Assembly: GCA_964551925.1 (NCBI GenBank)
Contig: CAZKFA010000046.1
Coordinates: 1 to 7,624 of the forward strand
Reading direction: 5' to 3'
Length of the DNA: 7,624 nucleotides
From: CAZKFA01 sp964551925
GTDB taxonomy: Bacteria > Cyanobacteriota > Vampirovibrionia > LMEP-6097
Under the pieces are notes generated by a model. The model ran no database searches. It saw nothing but the letters and a program-made list of their open reading frames with translations, and was not told the origin of the DNA. Shown piece by piece: positions 1 to 5,460 of this stretch (position 1 is the stretch's first letter; every line of letters starts with the position of its first letter). Made by a program: the position numbers and the translations under genes.

Positions 1-240
1 GTCTTTCCTAGTACGAGAGGACCGGAAAGGACGAACCTCTAGTGTACCAGTTGTCACGCCCGTGGCAAACGCTGGGTAGCTATGTTCGGAGCGGATAAGT
101 GCTGAAAGCATCTAAGTACGAAGCCCACCTTAAGATTAGATTTCTCTTAAGTCCCCAAGTAGAACACTTGGTTGATAGGATACTAGTGTAAGAATGGTAA
201 CATTTTCAGCTTAGTATTACTAATCGGACGTCGGCTTTTT
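1..240 (+). rRNA. rrl: 23S ribosomal RNA, 3' end (partial)
   Basis: This is the last part of domain VI of 23S rRNA; the rest lies left of the window. The sarcin-ricin loop AGTACGAGAGGACC is intact at 10-23, so base 11 corresponds to about E. coli 2655 and base 16 to A2660, the site of elongation-factor contact and ricin attack. Further landmarks are GATAAGTGCTGAAAGCATCTAAG at about 94-117 (split here by the length of the conserved block), GTTGATAGG at 172-180, GTGTAAG at 186-192 and TACTAAT near 218-224. All appear in the order and spacing expected of bacterial 23S. The exact 3' end is inferred by comparison with other bacteria: the family normally ends about 8 bases after the GGC that precedes the T-tract, so it could be anywhere from 236 to 243. 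No 5S gene follows. Confidence 0.97.
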
Positions 241-279
241 TCTTTTCTTTCAATTCACACTAAAGAAAAAATTTCTTTA
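235..279 (+). terminator. Possible 3' processing or termination zone of the rRNA transcript
   Basis: Directly after the 23S-like sequence there is a pyrimidine tract (about 235-251, starting with six T residues). It is followed by an AT palindrome at 261-279: arms TAAAGAAA and TTTCTTTA around an AAA loop. The palindrome is perfect over 8 base pairs but almost pure A-T, so it would be a weak hairpin, and no T-run follows it. The pyrimidine tract could be where transcription ends, or it could pair with the 5' flank of the 23S gene as a processing stem. The 5' flank is outside the window, so this cannot be decided here. Confidence 0.25.
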
Positions 280-311
280 CCGAAACTATTTAAATATGCA
301 GTTTTCAGCTT

Positions 312-428
312 ATGGATAATTATCTCGTAATTGGTTCTTTAATTGCGCTTGCCGTTATTTTAGTAAACTTAATTGTGTTTATTCTGTATCCGTTAATTAT
401 TAGTAAATTAAAATTTTGTAGTAAATAA
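312..428 (+). CDS. Possible 38-residue single-helix membrane peptide
   Basis: This is an ATG-started reading frame of 38 codons ending in TAA, too short for most gene callers. The predicted peptide begins MDNYLVIGSLIALAVILVNL. It has one continuous hydrophobic stretch from about residue 5 to 30, followed by a short basic tail (SKLKFCSK). This is a classic small membrane-peptide layout with the basic end probably cytoplasmic. It occupies nearly all of the gap after the 23S gene and stops two bases before the stop codon of the convergent RAP-domain gene. No Shine-Dalgarno sequence is visible upstream of the ATG. T-rich DNA easily encodes hydrophobic residues by chance, so the frame may not be translated. 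I recognise no family; small subunits such as KdpF have a similar size, but nothing nearby supports that. Confidence 0.3.
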   Translation: MDNYLVIGSLIALAVILVNLIVFILYPLIISKLKFCSK

Positions 429-430
429 GT

Positions 431-2029
431 TTAGACTCCAAGTAGTTTTAGCAAACCTTGTTGTTCCAATTGCTGTTTTATTGACTCTTTTAATTTTGTG
501 TCTTGTTTTCCTTGAACGCTAATTCTAATAATTGGTAACTTGGCGTGTTCTTCTAGAAACTCGTCTCTAAGTGAGTCTGGTATTGTTTTACGATTCCAAT
601 GAGCAGCACCATCTATTTCTAGTCCAACTTTTCTGTCTTGGAATAAGACTATCCTATCTGGAGTGAAACCACCAAACCTTTCTACTGATTCTTTGGCGCT
701 TGGATTATATATCTTAGGATACACATGATTCTCTTGTAGTGATTCTCTTACAATATTACTTACAATACATTCTGTTTGAGAATGTATGTTTACTTCTATA
801 GCTTTTTTAGAGGCATCTATAAGTTTACTTGGTATGCTCAGTTGTATATTTAGTCTTAGTTTAGCGCTTAAGTAGTTAATTATAGAAAGACTTTGGAGCA
901 TTTGTAATGCCATTATTTTCATATCTTCTGTAATTGGATTATTGTTTTTATTAAAATCCGTAAGTATAGAAGCAAGTTTCTCTAAATACCTATTAGTCAA
1001 GCTTTGGTCTTTATTCTTTGTTAGAAGAGCTAGAATTAGCTTTAAGTAATTATTGAGGATCCCAAGTCTTGATTGATAGAAATCAAGATTTGGCTGATCG
1101 AGTATTGCTTTATCTAATTCAGGATGTTTGTTGTTACCATGTAAGTCTAATTGTCTAAGATAGATTTTACTGTCTAGCTCTTCAATATTGGCACTTCGTT
1201 TAATGATTGATTCTGTGTCGCATCTTGGTATATATTCTGGATATTGATCTATAAATTTTGAGCAAGCTTTGATAAGTCTTGGAGTTGGTATAGCTTCATT
1301 GGCTAATTTCAAAGCTCGCTGTCCCAAGTTCTGAAATTCATCTCTCGCTTCAAGTAAATATTTAGATGATACGAACCCTAACAGTATATCTGCTAAAACT
1401 TCTGGTTGACTGGGGTCTAGGCGTTTTGTTAGTAGTTCTGGAGTGAGCGTTGAGATTGTTAATTCTTCTGATGCTAGTGCCGTTGATCCGACTGGTATGC
1501 TGCCAATCAGCATTGTGAGTGCAGCTAATGCTTTGTTGTTGAGTTTTGTATAGTTATCATCTTCACTAATAAAATTTTCTAGTATTGTTAATAAATCAAG
1601 GAAAGCTTCTGCAACGAAATTAGTTGATCGTTGTGTTTTTAATTTAGCAACATGTTCGCAAATTTCAGCTAAGTTTTTAGAGTTTAGATACTCAGTATTA
1701 AGTTTGAGTAATTTATTTAATTCTTCTAGCGACTGACTTTTGAATAGATCTTGGTCTTGTCTGAGGTGTAAGGCTTTTTGAAGTATTCCATGTCTTTGTT
1801 CTTGGCGTAATTTTTCTAATGCTTCCTCGAAACCTGCTGCTGTCAGGAATCTCAATTCAGTTGGATTTGCTTGGGATAATAATTCTATATCATGGCGAGC
1901 CGCAGCCTCTGCGGACCTTTCTGCTTTATGTCGTTCCTGCTTTTCTCTAAGCTTGGCAGCGTGTTGACGTGTTTTTTGTAGCTCTATGCCAGTTTTCTTT
2001 GAAGTAGTTCTATATCCGCGAACCCTCAT
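431..2029 (-). CDS. RAP-domain protein with FASTK/OPR-like helical region
   Basis: A 532-residue, probably cytoplasmic protein with no signal peptide or membrane segment. Residues 1-50 are very basic and charged, likely a coiled coil or RNA-contact tail. Residues about 90-400 look almost wholly helical. One stretch (about 117-147, SKNLAEICEHVAKLK followed by a second helix) resembles the two-helix octotricopeptide repeat of organellar RNA-binding proteins. The C-terminal domain (about 418-525) fits the RAP domain: a conserved S and V-x(3)-L helix near 418-431, then PD at 457-458, GLEIDGAAHW at 469-478 and RDEFLE at 488-493, leading to the strand LPIIRISV. The acidic residues D458, E471 and D473 also match the PD-(D/E)XK nuclease pattern (DUF559/Vsr-like), which shares the RAP fold. 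RAP proteins of known function act on organellar mRNA and rRNA; an RNA role here is inference. The start is the first in-frame ATG after upstream stops. It has no good Shine-Dalgarno, and a palindrome lies 9 bases upstream. The alternative reading is a DUF559-type nuclease with a helical N-terminus. Confidence 0.6.
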   Translation of the reverse strand: MRVRGYRTTSKKTGIELQKTRQHAAKLREKQERHKAERSAEAAARHDIELLSQANPTELRFLTAAGFEEALEKLRQEQRHGILQKALHLRQDQDLFKSQSLEELNKLLKLNTEYLNSKNLAEICEHVAKLKTQRSTNFVAEAFLDLLTILENFISEDDNYTKLNNKALAALTMLIGSIPVGSTALASEELTISTLTPELLTKRLDPSQPEVLADILLGFVSSKYLLEARDEFQNLGQRALKLANEAIPTPRLIKACSKFIDQYPEYIPRCDTESIIKRSANIEELDSKIYLRQLDLHGNNKHPELDKAILDQPNLDFYQSRLGILNNYLKLILALLTKNKDQSLTNRYLEKLASILTDFNKNNNPITEDMKIMALQMLQSLSIINYLSAKLRLNIQLSIPSKLIDASKKAIEVNIHSQTECIVSNIVRESLQENHVYPKIYNPSAKESVERFGGFTPDRIVLFQDRKVGLEIDGAAHWNRKTIPDSLRDEFLEEHAKLPIIRISVQGKQDTKLKESIKQQLEQQGLLKLLGV

Positions 2030-2158
2030 ATTCTTATCTTATCACGATAAGCTGGATATGCAAGGGAAGTATTAAAATATTTCTATTGACTTTAGCAATT
2101 AATACAGGGTGATTTGTGATTTTTGTTCTGCTTCGTGGAATAATACTCTTATAGGCTT
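2030..2158. other. Divergent intergenic region between the RAP-domain gene and etfB
   Basis: This 129-base region must hold the promoters for both divergent genes. On the plus strand a good -35-like TTGACT lies at 2086-2091, but no convincing -10 sits 16-18 bases downstream of it. A TAATAC at 2141-2146, 12 bases before the etfB ATG, is the best -10-like hexamer for that gene but has no matching -35. Only AGG at 2153-2155, four bases before the start codon, could serve as a minimal ribosome binding site for etfB. Promoter assignment is therefore left open. Confidence 0.4.
2036..2051 (-). promoter_or_regulatory. Palindrome and possible extended -10 upstream of the RAP-domain gene
   Basis: Positions 2038-2051 form a perfect inverted repeat: CTTATC, two-base spacer AC, GATAAG. 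It ends 9 bases before the ATG at 2029. Read on the minus strand, the left part also contains TGATAAGAT, which fits an extended -10 element (TG-n-TAnnnT) with hexamer TAAGAT at 2036-2041. A weak TTGCAT lies at 2058-2063 in the -35 position with a 16-base spacer. If this is the promoter, transcription would begin almost at the ATG and the mRNA would be leaderless. An operator overlapping the promoter would suit repression or autoregulation. Both readings are inference from short motifs in AT-rich DNA. Confidence 0.3.
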
Positions 2159-2902
2159 ATGAAAATTGCTGTTATAGTTTCGCAAGTTCCTGACACTACG
2201 ACGAAGGTCGTTATTGGGGCTGATGGCAAGTCTATTGATGACTCTAATATTACTTGGATACTTAATCCTTATGCTGAATTTGCTATTGAGAAGGCACTCA
2301 AGCTCAAGGAAGTGGATGCTAAGGTTGAAGAAGTAATTCTAGTCGCGATGGGGCCAGAACGCACTGTTGAGGCTTTAAGGCAGGGATTGGCGATGGGAGC
2401 TGATAGCGCTATCTTGCTCAAATCCAATCAAGCAAATAGTTCTGAATTGGCTAAGAAAATTAAAGAACTGGGAGTGGAGTTGATACTTGCTGGTAAGAAA
2501 AGCATCGATGTTGAGAGCTGTGCTTTAGAAGTGGGAGTTGCTGCACATTTAGATCTGAATTATATTCCCTTTGCTAACAAACTAGAGTGGGATGCTGCTG
2601 GTGTCAGGGTTACACGGGAAGTATCTGGTGAGCAGCAAGTCTTTGCTGTTAAACTACCAGCCTTAGTTACTTGCGACAAAGGTGCTGATGAGCCTCGTTA
2701 CGCGTCGATCATGGGTATAATGAAAGCCAAGAAAAAACCACTAGAAGAGATAGAACTGAATTGCAGTGATGATTTAGGGTTGAGCTTCACCAAGGTTGAA
2801 CTGCCAGCCGCGCGTTCTGCTTGTAAGATTTTTGATGGCACGCCAAGTGAGGCTGCCGAGAAATTATTAAAAGCTTTGAGAGAAGAAGCTAAGGTTTTGT
2901 GA
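2159..2902 (+). CDS. etfB: Electron transfer flavoprotein, beta subunit
   Basis: A 247-residue protein of normal length for EtfB. The beta subunit pairs with EtfA to form a cytoplasmic FAD heterodimer (EtfB usually also holds AMP or a second FAD) that carries electrons between dehydrogenases and the quinone pool or ferredoxin. Diagnostic stretches are VPDT at 10-13, NPYAEFAIEKAL at 36-47, the MGP turn at 64-66, ALRQGLAMGAD at 72-82 and EPRYASIMGIMKAKKKP at 178-194. Around 111-127 (AGKKSIDVES...) the loop that normally reads roughly D-G-D-T-x-Q-V-G is altered, so nucleotide contacts may differ. What is odd is the context: etfA, which almost always follows or precedes etfB in bacterial operons, is not here. 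The next gene converges from the other strand 7 bases away, and the upstream neighbour is divergent. The partner must be encoded elsewhere. The start is the ATG just before the canonical N-terminal strand. Confidence 0.93.
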   Translation: MKIAVIVSQVPDTTTKVVIGADGKSIDDSNITWILNPYAEFAIEKALKLKEVDAKVEEVILVAMGPERTVEALRQGLAMGADSAILLKSNQANSSELAKKIKELGVELILAGKKSIDVESCALEVGVAAHLDLNYIPFANKLEWDAAGVRVTREVSGEQQVFAVKLPALVTCDKGADEPRYASIMGIMKAKKKPLEEIELNCSDDLGLSFTKVELPAARSACKIFDGTPSEAAEKLLKALREEAKVL

Positions 2903-2909
2903 TTCTCTT

Positions 2910-4418
2910 CTATGGTCTGAATTCTTGATTGATACAATCCAATCCCTGTAAGCGACTTGAGTCTAGATTGATTTGGAATAATCCATCGCCATTGCTTCCA
3001 TCAGTCCAACCTTTGAGAATGTCAAGCTTAGGAATATTGCTTACACTTACGCTAGATAACTCTACTCTGTTAGTGCAGATGCCCAGTGGGTCGAATGGAG
3101 CCCTGTCAGAGAAAGGATTAGGATTGATTACCTTAAGAGTGAACTCTTTGCTAACTTTGGTGCGAGGAGCAATTGGATTGAAGCTGCAAGTTATTCTGCT
3201 TTCTCTGCCAGCAGTGTCATTGCCTATGCAATCATTCTGAGCCGTGTTATCAAGTTGTACTTTGTTGCGTAATTGATTACCGGTCCCATTGCTTAAACTA
3301 AGGAAGACATCACCAATAGTGAGATTCTCGTTGCTTGGATTAGATATCTCTACTCTGTAACGCAGACTGCCAGAGTATTTGCCAGGATCACCAACGCCAA
3401 CTCCACTGCCATCATTTGTAAGTGCTATATCACTTGGTGTGACTAATAAGAATCTGACATCGGGTATATTCTGACACCCTACTGTAATATTGTTTGAGTT
3501 AATGTTTGTATTGTTGCTCGGGTTGAGCTCTGTCCTAATTTGTGAGCCGCTTGCATTAGATATTGCTGAGCTACGGAAAGCATAAGTGCCTACTAGATTG
3601 CCACAAGGATGAGTATCCTTAAGTCTAAAATTAATCTCTTTGGTCTTGGCCGTGTTCACTGTAGCATAATTGCAAGTAAGTTGATTGGTCCCACTTGCGA
3701 TACAGTTATCGTTAGGACTTAATCCTGGAACGTGTTCTATGACATTCGGATAATTTAATGTTACGTTAGTTGCGTATATAGGGCTTGCGGCTGCATCTAT
3801 GTTGCGAGCTTGTACTTTGATAGAGAAATTATCATAGCTATTAATATTCTCGGGCGGCTGAACTAGATATCTAACATTCAGATCCACTGAGTTTGAACTT
3901 GTACGGTCAAGTAAGTTGCAATCAAAAGTTACAGTCGTACCATTAGCTATATTGAAATCTTTTTGACCTTGAGAATTCATACTAAGTAAACCTAAGTTTA
4001 GATTCTTTCTGGCACTAACACCACTACAGAATGCTTGAGGATCTTTTAGCTTGAAACTCGGTCTACCATTGAAGTTCACCGAGCTTGATGGTTTGCTTTG
4101 TCCGTCTCTCAGCGTGTAGAGTGCGCAGACTAATTGATTGAGTGCTGGTAATTTAGCACAAGTATCTATGCCGACATCAACTAAGTCTAATTCAGTTGGA
4201 TATATATAGTGTGAGAATACATTGAAAGCACTAACACCATTATCAGTAGCCTCAAGAGGATTACTAATCGCCAGTCTAACTTTAAAGCTCTCATCTGGAT
4301 CTAGGACCGTGCTTGGAGCCGTGATGCTAGAGCGTAAGTTGACAGGTTGCCTTGTGATAGCAAGGACTGTGCTATTTGCAAGGATTAAGATAACTAGGGC
4401 GCTGATTATTGTTCTCAT
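2910..4418 (-). CDS. Secreted cysteine-paired beta-sandwich protein (DUF11/integrin-leg-like)
   Basis: A 502-residue exported protein. Residues 1-20 are a clear Sec signal peptide (MR, hydrophobic core, TVLA with cleavage expected after A20). The mature part is rich in S, T, N and V and has the strand pattern of repeated Ig-like sandwiches. Three modules carry a similar short cysteine loop followed by polar residues and an alternating strand: C87-C98, C239-C249 and C397-C411. Each follows a segment like 'NPSNENLTIGDVFLSL' or 'RNIDAAASPIYATNVTLNYP'. This is the layout of bacterial DUF11/CARDB repeats and also of the integrin-alpha leg domains. There are 12 cysteines in all (an even number), which suggests disulphides outside the cytoplasm. 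There is no LPXTG, C-terminal membrane helix, lipobox or beta-barrel signature, so release or non-covalent surface attachment is likely. The start is supported by AAAGGA (4423-4428) four bases upstream. The ligand and role are unknown. Confidence 0.7.
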   Translation of the reverse strand: MRTIISALVILILANSTVLAITRQPVNLRSSITAPSTVLDPDESFKVRLAISNPLEATDNGVSAFNVFSHYIYPTELDLVDVGIDTCAKLPALNQLVCALYTLRDGQSKPSSSVNFNGRPSFKLKDPQAFCSGVSARKNLNLGLLSMNSQGQKDFNIANGTTVTFDCNLLDRTSSNSVDLNVRYLVQPPENINSYDNFSIKVQARNIDAAASPIYATNVTLNYPNVIEHVPGLSPNDNCIASGTNQLTCNYATVNTAKTKEINFRLKDTHPCGNLVGTYAFRSSAISNASGSQIRTELNPSNNTNINSNNITVGCQNIPDVRFLLVTPSDIALTNDGSGVGVGDPGKYSGSLRYRVEISNPSNENLTIGDVFLSLSNGTGNQLRNKVQLDNTAQNDCIGNDTAGRESRITCSFNPIAPRTKVSKEFTLKVINPNPFSDRAPFDPLGICTNRVELSSVSVSNIPKLDILKGWTDGSNGDGLFQINLDSSRLQGLDCINQEFRP

Positions 4419-4500
4419 ATTATCCTTTAGTGTATCACGATTAGTGGGTAGTTAGCTTTGATCCCAATTGAGCTAAAAATGTACAAAATTTCAAGAAAAA
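4419..4500. other. 82-base gap between the two downstream minus-strand genes
   Basis: Besides the ribosome binding site and shared motif, this gap holds an inverted repeat at 4452-4476 (arms TTAGCT and AGCTAA, with an inner TTG/CAA pairing). On the minus strand it follows the stop of the 284-residue gene by 24 bases. The T-rich run sits before the stem on that strand instead of after it, so it does not look like an intrinsic terminator. Confidence 0.3.
4423..4441 (-). promoter_or_regulatory. Ribosome binding site and shared ATCGTGATA motif upstream of the secreted-protein gene
   Basis: On the minus strand AAAGGA (4423-4428) is the clearest Shine-Dalgarno sequence in the window. Just upstream, ATCGTGATA (4433-4441) is identical over nine bases to the core of the palindrome before the RAP-domain gene (2040-2048), and the match extends imperfectly on both sides (CTnATCGTGATA). 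The motif lies 15-23 bases before the start codon here and 11-19 bases before it in the other gene. It could be a regulator half-site or part of an extended -10. The -10 reading would start transcription inside or after the Shine-Dalgarno, which argues against it. Confidence 0.3.
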
Positions 4501-5355
4501 TTAGAGTAAGTCTTCTCTATAATAACCACGAACTGGCTCTGCTAAAGGAACTTCTGTTGTTGCGGACTTTTGAGCAGCTTCCTTGGCTGTAGTTTCGTTG
4601 TTTGGCTTAGGAGTAGTTGGAGGTTTCTCTTGGCTTGGTTTGACTAAGTCGACACTAGTTGCTTCAATTGATACAGGACCGCCCATATCAATAGTATTGT
4701 CTAGAAGTCTTCTCATAGTATCAATAGGGTATTGGAGTCTCATTTTTTTTTCTCCGCCTAGTCTGCCTAGTGCTCTTAGAGCTAACTCTATTGGATAGCC
4801 ATTTATTGAAGTCTCTTTGATATGCAAGCCAGATTCAGTTTGATAAGTATAGTTAGCTTGCCTGAGGTCCTGTGGTCCTGCCACTGACATGCCAAGCTTA
4901 ACCCCATCTGTGGTTGTTCCTTCAAAGGCTCTATTATTATTAATTTGGTTGTCGCGTGCTATATTAGTGGCGAAGAAAGCTTCAATGAGTTTTATGGCAG
5001 AATTGGATGCTCCAAGAAGATAGAGAAGTAAAGCATCAGATACATCTTTTTTTCTTGGTTCTTCTCTTTTATGGTTAACAATAGCTGCTAGGTTGAAAGG
5101 TGTTAAGAAGAAATCCCCAAGTGGGTGGTTTTTAGTGGCTTCAACACCTGTAAGCTGCAATATACCCTTCATCGCGCTAGCTACTGGAGTTGTTATAGCT
5201 TGATGTAAAGCAAGCCTAGCGTTGTGGCTGAAATCTTCTGCTGATTCTGGTTTTACTACTTTAGCTCTCAGATTGCTTGTTAGAGATTGAACCAACCCTG
5301 CTAAGGAAGAGTTGATATTAAAACGTTGGACTTCTAATGACATGCTGACAATCAT
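4501..5355 (-). CDS. Hypothetical protein, 284 residues, unrecognised family
   Basis: I do not recognise this protein. It has no signal peptide and no clear membrane helix, so it is probably cytoplasmic. Residues 1-130 look mainly helical, with a hydrophobic helix-rich stretch at about 106-130 (DALLLYLLGASNSAIKLIEA). Residues about 145-235 look like mixed strand and helix (for example SINGYPIELALRALGRLGG). Residues 238-274 are a low-complexity tail of P, T, E and K, likely disordered, ending in a short aromatic-acidic end (GYYREDLL). Two starts are possible: ATG at 5355 or ATG at 5343 (giving MSLEVQRF); neither has a Shine-Dalgarno, and the second looks more natural because it drops a short MIVS extension. 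The gene lies 105 bases after the phosphatase gene and 82 bases before the secreted-protein gene, so co-transcription with either is uncertain. The length of the frame and protein-like composition support it being real. Confidence 0.6.
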   Translation of the reverse strand: MIVSMSLEVQRFNINSSLAGLVQSLTSNLRAKVVKPESAEDFSHNARLALHQAITTPVASAMKGILQLTGVEATKNHPLGDFFLTPFNLAAIVNHKREEPRKKDVSDALLLYLLGASNSAIKLIEAFFATNIARDNQINNNRAFEGTTTDGVKLGMSVAGPQDLRQANYTYQTESGLHIKETSINGYPIELALRALGRLGGEKKMRLQYPIDTMRRLLDNTIDMGGPVSIEATSVDLVKPSQEKPPTTPKPNNETTAKEAAQKSATTEVPLAEPVRGYYREDLL

Positions 5356-5390
5356 AGGATAGATAATAAGTGAGTGTAAATAGGTTATAA

Positions 5391-5406
5391 CCCTAAATTA
5401 TTAGGG
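5391..5406. repeat. Stem-loop CCCTAA-ATTA-TTAGGG
   Basis: A perfect 6-bp stem with a four-base loop lies between the phosphatase gene and the 284-residue gene. On the minus strand it lies 36 bases before the first possible start codon of the latter. It is too weak and lacks a T-tract to be a convincing terminator in either direction. It may be a leader hairpin or an operator. Confidence 0.4.
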
Positions 5407-5431
5407 CTTCATAGATTCTTAATTTTCCCAT

Positions 5432-5454
5432 GCCTTATAGTAATACTATAGGGC
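5432..5454. terminator. Strong stem-loop just after the phosphatase stop codon
   Basis: A 23-base near-perfect palindrome (arms GCCTTATAG and CTATAGGGC around a five-base centre, with one T-G wobble position) begins six bases after the minus-strand stop codon at 5461-5463. Its placement suggests an mRNA 3'-end hairpin protecting or ending the hemD-pyrE-phosphatase transcript. The sequence after the stem on the minus strand (ATGGGAAAATT) lacks the usual T-run, so a factor-independent terminator is not certain. It could instead be a regulatory operator for the next gene. Confidence 0.4.
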
Positions 5455-5460
5455 TGTTGG

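Noticed and set aside
212..222. The 11-base palindrome-like TAGTATTACTA in the 23S tail also occurs on the minus strand inside the stem-loop near 5437-5447.
   Set aside because: It is part of conserved 23S sequence at one site and an AT-rich stem at the other; an 11-base match of this composition can arise by chance.
241..430. Search for a 5S rRNA or tRNA in the gap after 23S.
   Set aside because: No 5S core motifs, no T-loop GTTCNANNC and no terminal stem pairing of suitable length were found.
2698..2937. A 79-codon minus-strand reading frame inside etfB.
   Set aside because: It lies antisense to well-conserved etfB codons and its translation resembles no protein; it is a shadow frame.
2929..3240. 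A 103-codon plus-strand reading frame opposite the secreted-protein gene.
   Set aside because: It is antisense to a gene with a clear signal peptide and ribosome binding site; its leucine/serine-rich composition is what the complementary strand would give.
4452..4476. Inverted repeat TTAGCT...AGCTAA considered as a terminator for the 284-residue gene.
   Set aside because: On the minus strand the T-rich run precedes the stem and does not follow it, and the stem is broken by an internal mismatch.
4222..4798. Two plus-strand frames of 77 and 71 codons with hydrophobic stretches.
   Set aside because: They are the complement of minus-strand coding sequence, and neither has upstream signals or a recognisable domain.
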